This document shows positions 55,175 to 62,906 of a stretch of 64,000 nucleotides of DNA, in pieces. How positions within the stretch are numbered: position 1 is the stretch's first letter; every line of letters starts with the position of its first letter. The translations under genes were made by a program, and so were the position numbers. The notes under the pieces are model-generated. The model did not search any database. It saw only the letters and a list, made by a program, of their open reading frames with translations, and had not been told where the DNA came from. This stretch comes from Halobacillus kuroshimensis DSM 18393 (GTDB lineage Bacteria; Bacillota; Bacilli; Bacillales; Halobacillaceae). Where the stretch lies: contig NZ_AUDY01000008.1 of assembly GCF_000425705.1 (NCBI RefSeq), positions 930,001 through 994,000 on the forward strand. Direction: 5' to 3'.

Positions 55175-55393
55175 CTACTCTCCTAATCGAAAAAATATCG
55201 ATAGACGATCGGCCCAATCAGAATCTTGAGAACTGGACACCTTCACGGCTGATCCTCCTGGAGGATCATATCGATGCTGCCTTTCGTATTCTCCATGAAC
55301 CATTCTCAATGCCATATAAAATACGAACGTGCAGACAGTAAAAACTAAGAGGACTTTGACTAAATCTCTTAAACTATGCCGAAGCCGGCCCAC
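55175..55393 (-). CDS. yqzK: Small membrane protein, YqzK-like (DUF4227)
   Basis: A 72-residue protein with one membrane helix near residues 12-33 and a polar tail ([17 protein letters not shown], ending LSIFFRLGE). It holds the yqzK position between fur and xerD. GTG start, with GGGGGTGAT just upstream. Seven bases before xerD. Function unknown. Confidence 0.75.
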   Translation of the reverse strand: MGRLRHSLRDLVKVLLVFTVCTFVFYMALRMVHGEYERQHRYDPPGGSAVKVSSSQDSDWADRLSIFFRLGE

Positions 55394-55529
55394 TCCATCA
55401 CCCCCACCGCTGTCCTTTATTCAAGGATATGCCGGAAACGGCTCAAAATATACGCGGCGGAGGTGAAAGAATCCGTATCTAGAACACAAGTCCATCTAGC
55501 ATTAACGTACACGATTTTTCTTCATTTGT

Positions 55530-55561
55530 AAATAAAAACGAGCAGATGCTTAACATCTGCC
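55530..55561 (-). terminator. Second terminator after fur
   Basis: Minus-strand perfect stem GCAGATG / CATCTGC, five-base loop, then TCGTTTTTATTT. It backs up the first fur terminator 12 bases upstream. Confidence 0.8.
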
Positions 55562-55572
55562 CGGTCCCTCTA

Positions 55573-55604
55573 TAAAAAAAGCCACTATGATTCTGCATAG
55601 CGGC
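55573..55604 (-). terminator. First terminator after fur
   Basis: Minus-strand stem GCCGCTATG / CATAGTGGC (one G-T pair) with a six-base loop and seven T residues, nine bases after the fur stop. Confidence 0.9.
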
Positions 55605-55613
55605 CTCCGGCGT

Positions 55614-56090
55614 TCACTTTTTATTTTCTTCCGCAGATGAAGCAGCGACCGCCTGCTTTTGACAGACCCGGCAGATGCCGTGAAAGGTCAAACGATGATC
55701 CTTCACTTCAAATCCCCACTGACTTTCAACTATTTTTTCAACATCAAGTAGAAGGTCTTCCTCAATTTCCTCCACGGATCCACATTCGATGCAGACGAGA
55801 TGGTGGTGGAAATGTTCGGCCCCTTCTTTCCTAAGATCATAACGGGAAACGCCGTCTCCAAAATTGATTTTGTCGACAACTTTCAATTCTGATAAAAGTT
55901 CAAGTGTACGATATACGGTAGCAAGACCAATTTCAGGTGCTTTCTCTTTTACGAGGAGGTAAACATCTTCCGCACTTAAATGATCTTCTTCGTTTTCCAG
56001 TAAAACCCGTACAGTTGCTTCCCGCTGTGGTGTAAGCTTATAACTTTGGGAATGCAGCTGCTTCTTTATCTTTTCAATACGATGTTCCAT
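55614..56090 (-). CDS. fur: Ferric uptake regulator Fur
   Basis: A 158-residue Fur-family repressor. DNA-binding helix region KLTPQREATVRVL...LATVYRTLELL, regulatory metal residues in HFHHHLVCIECG and a second structural Cys pair in CRVCQ. Among Fur, PerR and Zur the position beside yqzK-xerD and spoIIM points to Fur. GAGGGAGGGACGAACGAT precedes the ATG. The upstream region has a consensus SigA promoter and a PerR-type box. Confidence 0.92.
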   Translation of the reverse strand: MEHRIEKIKKQLHSQSYKLTPQREATVRVLLENEEDHLSAEDVYLLVKEKAPEIGLATVYRTLELLSELKVVDKINFGDGVSRYDLRKEGAEHFHHHLVCIECGSVEEIEEDLLLDVEKIVESQWGFEVKDHRLTFHGICRVCQKQAVAASSAEENKK

Positions 56091-56122
56091 ATCGTTCGTC
56101 CCTCCCTCGTCTTACCATTCTC

Positions 56123-56151
56123 ATTATAATCAGAGACAGAACGAGTGTCAA
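56123..56151 (-). promoter_or_regulatory. Consensus SigA promoter of fur
   Basis: Minus strand TTGACA (56146-56151), a 17-base spacer and TATAAT (56123-56128): a full consensus match, 33 bases before the fur start codon. Confidence 0.88.
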
Positions 56152-56152
56152 A

Positions 56153-56167
56153 TTATAATCATTTTAA
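56153..56167. promoter_or_regulatory. PerR-type operator upstream of fur
   Basis: TTATAATCATTTTAA matches the PerR box TTATAATnATTATAA at 14 of the 15 positions (the central n is free) and lies one base upstream of the fur -35. fur is repressed by PerR in B. subtilis. Confidence 0.65.
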
Positions 56168-56176
56168 TCTGTTAAT

Positions 56177-56192
56177 GATAATCGTTATTATC
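56177..56192. promoter_or_regulatory. GATAAT palindrome, Fur-box-like
   Basis: Perfect inverted repeat GATAAT-CGTT-ATTATC, close to half of a classic Fur box, 25 bases upstream of the fur -35 and 16 bases from the spoIIM stop. Confidence 0.5.
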
Positions 56193-56207
56193 TAGCAATG
56201 GATTCAT

Positions 56208-56846
56208 TCATTCGTAAAGCCACTTTAAAACCAGTTCCAAAATGGAATTCGAAATAAAAACCTCAACGACGGAAGATACCATCAACACAGCCATCAATGC
56301 GCCGAACAATCCACTGTACCGGACGAATCCCTTCATCAGAGGCTGGTGCACCCTTCTTATAAAAAGCTGCTTACAGAGGGTAAGTGAGAATATCAAGGCA
56401 AGAGAGCCGGCAATCAGGTAAACGGGAATGATAATCAAATTCTGAGGTGCTATGGAAACGGTGGAAATCAGCAGACCGTACCATCCCATCTGGTTGACAA
56501 GAAAGCCGACGGAAAAGCCGAGCACCAGTCCTTTAATAAATAGCAGCACAGTAATGACAGGCATACCGATGACGGAAATGCCCAGCAAAAACAACAGCAG
56601 CATATACTTCACATGGTAAAGGACACTGTCCTTCCATAAAACAGCTTTCCCCGTTCCAGGAGAAGAAGCCTGCTGCTCAAAAAACTGCTTCAAATAGAAA
56701 AAGAGATCTTGTTTTTGTACAAAGTTCATACTATTTACGATGACAGCCCCGAAAATGATCCCCATAAGAAACAACACAAAAATGAATACGAAAATATTCA
56801 TATGCGACTGTACATCATTTTTAACCATCCGCATGCCCTGGTGCAT
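56208..56846 (-). CDS. spoIIM: Stage II sporulation protein M
   Basis: SpoIIM forms the DMP complex with SpoIID and SpoIIP that drives engulfment membrane movement. The 212-residue protein has five membrane helices and the family segments FGAVIVNSM, FIKGLVLGFSVGFLVNQMG (in parts) and TVSIAPQNLIIIPVYL. A weak SigE-like -10, CATAGATT, lies at 56882-56889 on the minus strand without a clear -35. AAGGATGAGGGATA precedes the ATG. Confidence 0.95.
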   Translation of the reverse strand: MHQGMRMVKNDVQSHMNIFVFIFVLFLMGIIFGAVIVNSMNFVQKQDLFFYLKQFFEQQASSPGTGKAVLWKDSVLYHVKYMLLLFLLGISVIGMPVITVLLFIKGLVLGFSVGFLVNQMGWYGLLISTVSIAPQNLIIIPVYLIAGSLALIFSLTLCKQLFIRRVHQPLMKGFVRYSGLFGALMAVLMVSSVVEVFISNSILELVLKWLYE

Positions 56847-56919
56847 TATCCCTCATCCTTTCTCCTACCTGGTCTATGACCAATCTATGAGAAAAGGTGA
56901 AAAAGTAGACCTGAAAAAG

Positions 56920-58080
56920 CTAGCGGATCCTCCCGTACTTCCCTCCCCCTCCTTTGGTGATAGAAAGCCGTCCCTGCCTCATGTCCATAATTTTTTGAAT
57001 GGTTGATTCGGGCAGAATACCGCCCAGGTCCTGTTCTGCTGTATGATGAATGATATTCATCTCATTTTGGAACGCTTCTATCAGCTTTTGATAGGTTTTC
57101 GGGCCGATTCCTGGAAGGGTATGGAGCGGCACCTGTGGAACATATGGCGGCCTTTCCCGCTCCTGACGCTTGTCTGACAACTCATGGATTCGATCGGACA
57201 CCCCTTTGACCCATTTCCCTTTCCCGCAGGAAGGGCAGCGGCTTTCCTGACTGGCAGACTGTTGCTGCAGACAGGCGGCACACACCGTCTGAAAGTATTT
57301 GCCCATTCTCGGATCCATACCATAATTGGCCTTCACTTTCCTCCCTCTAATGTTGTGCAGAGCCAGACGCAGTTCTTCAAATGAAGGGGTTTCCATCTGG
57401 ATGGTTTGGTATTCCCTTGCCATATTGGCCGTAGAATGGGCGTCTGAATTGGTTACATACGTATAAGGCTGAAGTTCATAGATATGCGAAGCCATCTCCG
57501 TATCCGCACTCAACCCAAGTTCTACAGCATCAATGGCGGTACTGTCCAATACTTCTATTAATGACGTACGCACTCCCCTGCCATAGAGACTTTTAAATGG
57601 GGTGAAGATATGGGCTGGGATAAACAGCCCTCCATGCTCCCTGACATACGACTGGAGCTCACGGGCTGTACCGTAGAAACGCTGGGAGCTCAGGGAGATA
57701 TTTTTCATTTTGTTGGAAAGCCAGCTTGAAAAACGAACCATGTCCCTCAAATACGGAAAATAACAGAGCAGATGCACAGGACCTGAACAAGAAGCATCAT
57801 ATACTTCAATTTCTGCTCCAAGAATCAAAACCGTATGCTTGTATTGAATGCCCCCATCCTGAAGCTCAACTGCTTGACCGTTCATTAAATGGGATTGAAT
57901 TTCATCCTGGACAGCAGGAGACTGGGCATCAATAACTCCTACTATATCCAGTCCTTTGGAATGGGAAGCTTCTTCAACCACGCTCGTCAGGGTAAGCTTC
58001 TTGGATCCGGTAATTTTCACAGGACCGCCGTTCCAGTCGCGCCCGATATGGATATGTAAATCTGCGAAGTAATCCTTCAT
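56920..58080 (-). CDS. Endonuclease Q-like PHP-domain protein (YqxK type)
   Basis: A 386-residue protein of the EndoQ family. The N-terminal PHP domain has the metal motif FADLHIHIGRD and the later HIFTPFKSLYG and TNSDAHS; then a zinc-finger (CAAC...CPSCG) near residues 265-290; and a C-terminal helix-hairpin-helix region TLPGIGPKTYQKLIEAF. EndoQ enzymes cut DNA at deaminated bases such as uracil and hypoxanthine. It overlaps the nudF stop by four bases. B. subtilis has it (yqxK) beside spoIIM. Confidence 0.9.
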   Translation of the reverse strand: MKDYFADLHIHIGRDWNGGPVKITGSKKLTLTSVVEEASHSKGLDIVGVIDAQSPAVQDEIQSHLMNGQAVELQDGGIQYKHTVLILGAEIEVYDASCSGPVHLLCYFPYLRDMVRFSSWLSNKMKNISLSSQRFYGTARELQSYVREHGGLFIPAHIFTPFKSLYGRGVRTSLIEVLDSTAIDAVELGLSADTEMASHIYELQPYTYVTNSDAHSTANMAREYQTIQMETPSFEELRLALHNIRGRKVKANYGMDPRMGKYFQTVCAACLQQQSASQESRCPSCGKGKWVKGVSDRIHELSDKRQERERPPYVPQVPLHTLPGIGPKTYQKLIEAFQNEMNIIHHTAEQDLGGILPESTIQKIMDMRQGRLSITKGGGGKYGRIR

Positions 58081-58619
58081 TTCTGCTTCAGCTGCAGATA
58101 TAGGAGGGCGTAGGCTGTTTTCGCATCATGAATTCGGTGGTCCTTCTCCAGCTGGACGGCTTCGTCCAAAGTCAATTCCATCACTTCTACAAATTCGTCT
58201 TCATCCCCGTCCGGCTGGATATCCATCGGCTTGATATGATCTGTGAAATAAACATAGACGAGCTCATCTGCAAAACCCGGGGATGTGTAGAAGGAGGTGA
58301 CCAGTTCCAAATCTTCGGTTGTATAACCGGTTTCCTCCTCAAGCTCTCTCATGGCGCATGCTTTCGGTTCCTCTCCCGGTTCCAGTTTGCCGGCAGGAAT
58401 TTCAACGATGCTTTTCTCCATCGCTTTTCGATACTGTTCCACAAGGACGAGTTTCCCTTCTTGGGTCGTCGCGATAACAGCTACTGCTCCCGGATGTCTG
58501 ATGAGCTCCCGTTTAGATGTATGACCATCGGGTAAAGTAACACTGTCTACATCAAGCTGGACAATTTTACCTGTATAGATAGTTTCGGTCTGGTAGGTTT
58601 TCTCTTCGAATTTTTTCAT
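58077..58619 (-). CDS. nudF: ADP-ribose pyrophosphatase (Nudix)
   Basis: A 180-residue Nudix hydrolase that cleaves ADP-ribose to AMP and ribose 5-phosphate. The Nudix box runs from GKLEPGEEPKACAMREL to EEETGYTT. ATG at 58619 follows GAGAGGATGAAAACG; the ATG three codons earlier abuts that site. It overlaps the EndoQ-like gene and is divergent from the aldo/keto reductase. Confidence 0.94.
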   Translation of the reverse strand: MKKFEEKTYQTETIYTGKIVQLDVDSVTLPDGHTSKRELIRHPGAVAVIATTQEGKLVLVEQYRKAMEKSIVEIPAGKLEPGEEPKACAMRELEEETGYTTEDLELVTSFYTSPGFADELVYVYFTDHIKPMDIQPDGDEDEFVEVMELTLDEAVQLEKDHRIHDAKTAYALLYLQLKQK

Positions 58620-58714
58620 CGTTTTCATCCTCTCTGATTATCTACCGCCATTCTATCACAGGAGTAGCGTCTACAATGAATATTACGATAAACTATACAG
58701 GAAAGGATGATTAT

Positions 58715-59635
58715 ATGAAGAAACGACGCCTTGGAAATTCAGATTTATACGTATCAGAAATCGGGCTGGGATGCATGTCCCTCGGAACCGACTACGCTAA
58801 AGCAGAAAACATCGTCCACGAGGCTCTGGACTCCGGCATTAATTATCTGGACACCGCTGACTTGTACGACTACGGACAAAATGAAGAAATCGTAGGTCAG
58901 GCGGTTAAAGGCCGCCGGGATGACGTGATCATTGGTTCAAAGGTCGGTAATAAATTCACCCCCGGTGAAGAAGGCTGGACATGGGACCCTTCTAAAAAAC
59001 ACATCAAAGAAGGGGTGAAGAGCAGTCTGAAACGGCTTGGTGTGGATTATATCGATTTATATCAGCTTCACGGGGGGACGATTGAAGACCCTGTAGATGA
59101 AAGTATTCAGGCTTTTGATGAACTCGTCGACGAAGGATTGGTACGCGCCTACGGAATATCATCCATCCGCCCGAATGTCATCAAACAATACGTGGAAAAG
59201 TCGAATATCGTAAGCATAATGATGCAGTACAACGCCTTGGACAGGCGCCCGGAGGAGCTTCTCGATTATCTTGCTGAACATGACATCAGCGTATTAGCCC
59301 GCGGTCCATTAGCCAAAGGCATGCTCTCAAGCCAAGAGCGTGAGAAAGCCGCCTCGAAAGCAGAAGACGGGTATTTGGAATACAGCAGGGATGAAGTGCT
59401 CGCCATCGCTGAAGAGTGGCCTTCCTTTACAGATTCAGATAAAAACGCTGAAGCGCTCGCCCTTCAGTATGTCCTCCACCACCCTGCAGTGGCCTCCGCC
59501 GTTTTTGGCGCCCGGACGACTGGCCAATTGGCTGACAGCCTGACATACAGGACTGCTCCTGCTCTAACAAATGAAACGTACAGGAAGATACAATCGTTGA
59601 CAAAACCTCTTACTTATCAAAAACATCGTTCTTAA
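58715..59635 (+). CDS. yqkF: Aldo/keto reductase (YqkF-like)
   Basis: A 306-residue NADPH-dependent TIM-barrel oxidoreductase. Catalytic residues: Asp in INYLDTADLYDYGQNEE, the Tyr in that motif, Lys in IIGSKVGN and His in IDLYQLHGG. C-terminal coenzyme site is in FGARTTGQL. Substrate unknown. ATG at 58715 follows GAAAGGATGATTAT; the upstream ATG at 58676 lacks a good site. Synteny with nudF matches yqkF. Confidence 0.9.
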   Translation: MKKRRLGNSDLYVSEIGLGCMSLGTDYAKAENIVHEALDSGINYLDTADLYDYGQNEEIVGQAVKGRRDDVIIGSKVGNKFTPGEEGWTWDPSKKHIKEGVKSSLKRLGVDYIDLYQLHGGTIEDPVDESIQAFDELVDEGLVRAYGISSIRPNVIKQYVEKSNIVSIMMQYNALDRRPEELLDYLAEHDISVLARGPLAKGMLSSQEREKAASKAEDGYLEYSRDEVLAIAEEWPSFTDSDKNAEALALQYVLHHPAVASAVFGARTTGQLADSLTYRTAPALTNETYRKIQSLTKPLTYQKHRS

Positions 59636-59671
59636 ATAAAAGCCTCCGGGATCAACCCGGAGGCTTTTATT
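59636..59671. terminator. Bidirectional terminator between the reductase and dipeptidase genes
   Basis: Perfect 13-base stem AAAAGCCTCCGGG / CCCGGAGGCTTTT with a five-base loop, A and T rich at its two ends. Confidence 0.9.
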
Positions 59672-60716
59672 ATTCTTTCCATGTCTGCTCCAACACCCTG
59701 ATCCAGTTTTTATAAGTGAGCTTCTCCAGTTCGCTCTTCTTCCACCCTCTTTGCTCAAGAACCCTTAAAAGCATAGGAACCCCTGTGACATCCTTCATAG
59801 CATCCGGCACCATCGTACCGTCAAAATCTGATCCCAGAGCAACATGTTCTACACCAATCCGATTTCTGACATAATCGATATGATCAGCAATATCCTCCAG
59901 GGATGCCCCAGGGTACCCTTCGGCACTTGGCGTTACCATATTCGGATCAATGCTGTACGTAATCCCTATCAGACCAGCGGACTGCCCTATCTTATCGATT
60001 TGAGGATCTGTTAAGTTTCTCGATACCGGGCAGATCCTGTGAACGTTGGCATGTGTAGCCACCAAGGGTTTATCGGAAATCGCTGCCACATCCCAGAATC
60101 CCCGCTCATTTATATGAGAAAGGTCAACCATGATTCCCAGTTCACTGCACTTTCGGACAAGTTCTTTCCCTTCAGGTGTCAGTCCCGGGCCGGTATCAGG
60201 AGAAGAGGGGTATCCGTAAGGAACGCCTTCCCCAAACTGGTTCGACCTGCTCCAGACGGGCCCGATGGACCGCAGCCCTGCCTTGTAAAACACATATAGC
60301 AAATCAAGATCGTCATCCAATGCCTCTGCGCCTTCCATGTGGAGAATCCCTCCCATCCAGTCCCCATCAACGGCTTTCTTCAAATCTGCAATCGTCCGTA
60401 TGGTTTTGAAGGTTCCCTTTGACAATTCTTCCAATTGGAAAAAACGGGCCATAGACCTGGTAGTAGCAGCAAGCGCATATTCCCGTGAAAGTATTGGAGG
60501 CAGAGATTTCATATAACCTGCCTCTGTATGTACAATGCTGGGATCAGGGTCTGATATTGGATTGGGAGCAAAAACCGCAAAGAAACCGGCCGCAAAACCT
60601 GCTTTTTTCCCACGGGTAAAGTCCAGATGAGCAGACGGGAGTCCCGTAAAGAAAGCGTCAGATCCATCATTCAATTCCAGCAGCGTGTCGTGATGTCCGT
60701 CGATAAATCGAAGCAT
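59670..60716 (-). CDS. Membrane-dipeptidase-type peptidase (M19)
   Basis: A 348-residue amidohydrolase-fold dipeptidase. First zinc ligands in IDGHHDTLLE, bridging Glu in GILHMEGAEAL, later His in VDLSHINERGF and LVATHANVH, and Asp in VALGSDFDG. Many such enzymes cleave dipeptides including those with D-residues. It has no signal peptide, so it should be cytoplasmic. Ends at a shared terminator. Confidence 0.92.
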   Translation of the reverse strand: MLRFIDGHHDTLLELNDGSDAFFTGLPSAHLDFTRGKKAGFAAGFFAVFAPNPISDPDPSIVHTEAGYMKSLPPILSREYALAATTRSMARFFQLEELSKGTFKTIRTIADLKKAVDGDWMGGILHMEGAEALDDDLDLLYVFYKAGLRSIGPVWSRSNQFGEGVPYGYPSSPDTGPGLTPEGKELVRKCSELGIMVDLSHINERGFWDVAAISDKPLVATHANVHRICPVSRNLTDPQIDKIGQSAGLIGITYSIDPNMVTPSAEGYPGASLEDIADHIDYVRNRIGVEHVALGSDFDGTMVPDAMKDVTGVPMLLRVLEQRGWKKSELEKLTYKNWIRVLEQTWKE

Positions 60717-60840
60717 ATGTATGTTCCTTTCCTCATTAATGGATTTGTTTTTTCTTACCAGCGCGCGGATTTAACCTCTGTTCATAAAGCCACTCATCCC
60801 CTCTCTTCAAACCTTTCCAATGTCCTTCTGCGGACGCCTT

Positions 60841-61104
60841 TCAATTGTTTAATATATAATGAAACAGGGCTGAATGGATGGACTTCACAGCTCTTCTTCC
60901 GAGCACCAGGGCATCTCCCCACCGCTGCCCCTCCTCTTCATTCACGTCTCGATGTTCAAAACTGATCACCTGATGGACATATTCTCCGGCCGCCGTATGG
61001 AGGTGAAGAGCTCCGATGGAATCCCCCCCTTCCTCCCTTTGATCCAATTCTTTCACAGTCAGATCACGGACCTCTTTCATCGTGACAGACCAGACGTAAT
61101 TCAT
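60841..61104 (-). CDS. Small unknown protein, probably the 3' part of a frameshifted gene
   Basis: An 87-residue ORF, MNYVWSVTMKEVRDLTVKEL..., not recognised. Coding-like sequence continues upstream of the ATG in this frame (KGFPTKTGELVWR) to a stop. In the next frame another ORF (61101-61169) starts with a strong ribosome binding site. One extra base within the AAAAGGGTTTCCC run would fuse both into a natural 109-residue protein. Either a true or sequencing frameshift has split the gene, or the two ORFs are coupled by the ATGA overlap. Confidence 0.5.
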   Translation of the reverse strand: MNYVWSVTMKEVRDLTVKELDQREEGGDSIGALHLHTAAGEYVHQVISFEHRDVNEEEGQRWGDALVLGRRAVKSIHSALFHYILNN

Positions 61105-61169
61105 CCTCCAGACCAGCTCTCCGGTTTTGGTGGGAAACCCTTTTCAGCTTGTATTTCATAAAAAATCAA
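61101..61169 (-). other. 22-residue ORF overlapping the start of the next gene
   Basis: TTG start with GAGGTG six bases upstream, reading MIFYEIQAEKGFPPKPESWS and ending with a TGA that overlaps the 61104 ATG. Its first 12 residues look like the proper N-terminus of the downstream protein; the rest is probably out of frame. Confidence 0.45.
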
Positions 61170-61317
61170 AAAAACACCTCATTTATTTTTTACAAAATGT
61201 TCATGAATCAGATAGAATAACAGAATTTTTCCTTCCCTCTGCCTGTCTATTCGACAAAACCACCTGTTTACCTTTCTGTAACAGAAACATCCATCGAATT
61301 ATGTAGATATTTTTGTG

Positions 61318-61343
61318 GTTTAAAACCGGTGAAATGACGGTAT
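61318..61343 (+). promoter_or_regulatory. SigB-like general stress promoter
   Basis: GTTTAA (61318-61323), a 14-base spacer and CGGTAT (61338-61343), one mismatch from the SigB consensus GTTTaa-N12/15-GGGwAw. It lies 80 bases before the 33-residue ORF. Confidence 0.6.
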
Positions 61344-61422
61344 ATGCTAAGTACTAACAAATCGGTTCTCTCCGTTCGGCACTTGTCCCCAAATCCATTC
61401 AAACCCCTGAGGAGGAAAACCA

Positions 61423-61524
61423 ATGAAAATCAAAGTTGGTATTTGGACGCGTTTGACAAACAAGGACAAAATGATTCTCTTAAAAGCGGTAAGCCAGCAG
61501 TCTATCTCTAAAAAATCCGCATAA
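61423..61524 (+). CDS. 33-residue basic small protein, unknown
   Basis: A short ORF MKIKVGIWTRLTNKDKMILL... ending SISKKSA, rich in Lys and with a short hydrophobic stretch. The ribosome binding site GAGGAGG stands seven bases before the ATG, as good as any in the window. A SigB-like promoter lies upstream and a terminator 70 bases downstream, so it looks like a complete single-gene unit. No family is recognised. Confidence 0.6.
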   Translation: MKIKVGIWTRLTNKDKMILLKAVSQQSISKKSA

Positions 61525-61593
61525 ATCTTTCTACTTTACCCATGCCCCGGAAAAGCAGCGGAAACCGACAACCATCCTCCTATACGTATGGTC

Positions 61594-61617
61594 AAACCTG
61601 CCCAGGCAGGTTTTTTG
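61594..61617 (+). terminator. Terminator of the 33-residue gene
   Basis: Stem AAACCTGCC / GGCAGGTTT with a two-base joint at its centre, then TTTTTT on the plus strand. Confidence 0.82.
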
Positions 61618-61748
61618 CTGTTTTCAAATGTACATTATGAACGCTGTGTAAAGTTCACCTCGATATCCGCCTCCCCCGCATAATCATTTTTTCAGGCGAA
61701 TAAATAAATACCAGTAGACATGCGTGAAAAACATGGAGGGGGAAAATC

Positions 61749-62891
61749 ATGAAAGTCGCCATCTTCACCGATACCTACGCACCTCAAATCAATGGTGTTG
61801 CCAAAACGCTGAAGAAATGGACAGATTTCCTGGAAACAAAGCAGATATCCTACCGCCTATTCGCACCGAATCCCCTTGAAACCTGTGATTATAACGAGAA
61901 TATCCACCGCTTTAAAAGTCTTCCTTTCTGGCTATATCCGGAATGCCGTCTGGCCCTTCCCCGTCTGTCCCATATCCGAACGGAACTGGAACAGTTCAAA
62001 CCAGACATCATTCACGTTGCGACACCGTTCAATATGGGGTGGACAGGTCATCATTATGCCCGGAAACTGAACATCCCTTTGGTCGCGTCGTACCATACAC
62101 ATTTTCACAAGTACCTGGACTTTTACAAAATGTCCTGCTTAACCCCCTTGATCTGGAAGTATATGCGGTGGTTCCACAAGCCTTTCAAACGGATTTTCGT
62201 CCCGTCCATGGAGACGAGGGACGAGCTGCTTAAGAAAGGATTAACCAATGTGCGCCTCTGGTCAAGAGGAGTGGACAGTGACCATTTCCACCCATGGCCA
62301 CACTCTACTTACCTGCGAGACACATTCGGGGTCACTGAGCCCTTCATCTTAACGTATGTCGGCCGGCTGGCTCCTGAGAAGGGATTGGACATTCTCATGA
62401 AAACAGCTGCCGCTCTCCCTTCAGAATGGCAGCCATATATTCATTGGATGATAGTCGGAGAAGGGCCTTTATATCAAACGCTTCAACAGGAAGCACCGTC
62501 CAACATGACCTTTACCGGTTACAAAGGTGGGATGGATCTGAGCCGGATCTATTCAGAATCCGCTCTGCTCGTTTTCCCCTCTGCGACAGAGACATTCGGA
62601 AATGTCGTGCTGGAGGCTCTGGCATCCGGAACACCGGCCGTTGTAGCAGATTCCGGGGGCGTCAAGGAAATTGTCCAGCACGGGAAAACAGGCTGGGCCT
62701 GTACACCAGATGATCCTTCCAGCTTCGTTTCAGCAGTCACACACCTGCTGCAGAATCCGCTTTTACTGAAGGCCATGAGCGAAAAAGCCAGAGCGTATGC
62801 CTTAACCCGTTCTTGGGATGCAGTATTCTATGGCTTGCTGCAGGAGTATCAAACCATCCTGGAAGAAGTTCCGATGCTGTCCCATGCGTAA
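61749..62891 (+). CDS. GT4-family glycosyltransferase, possibly glycolipid-forming
   Basis: A 380-residue GT-B enzyme. N-terminal loop DTYAPQINGVAKTLKKW and YHTHFHKY for acceptor; the donor side has LTYVGRLAPEKGLDIL and the EX7E motif FPSATETFGNVVLEALASG. The overall look resembles SQD2-type and related glucuronosyl/mannosyl lipid transferases. With UDP-glucose dehydrogenase right after it (15 bases), a UDP-glucuronate donor and a diacylglycerol acceptor are plausible; that is inference. GGAGGGGGAAAATC precedes the ATG. Confidence 0.88.
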   Translation: MKVAIFTDTYAPQINGVAKTLKKWTDFLETKQISYRLFAPNPLETCDYNENIHRFKSLPFWLYPECRLALPRLSHIRTELEQFKPDIIHVATPFNMGWTGHHYARKLNIPLVASYHTHFHKYLDFYKMSCLTPLIWKYMRWFHKPFKRIFVPSMETRDELLKKGLTNVRLWSRGVDSDHFHPWPHSTYLRDTFGVTEPFILTYVGRLAPEKGLDILMKTAAALPSEWQPYIHWMIVGEGPLYQTLQQEAPSNMTFTGYKGGMDLSRIYSESALLVFPSATETFGNVVLEALASGTPAVVADSGGVKEIVQHGKTGWACTPDDPSSFVSAVTHLLQNPLLLKAMSEKARAYALTRSWDAVFYGLLQEYQTILEEVPMLSHA

Positions 62892-62906
62892 AAAGGAGAT
62901 GATGAT

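Noticed and set aside
61105-61169. Simple in-frame extension of the 60841-61104 ORF to the TTG with a good ribosome binding site
   Set aside because: The frames do not match: a TGA at 61144-61146 closes the upstream part of the downstream ORF's frame, so only a frameshift could join them.
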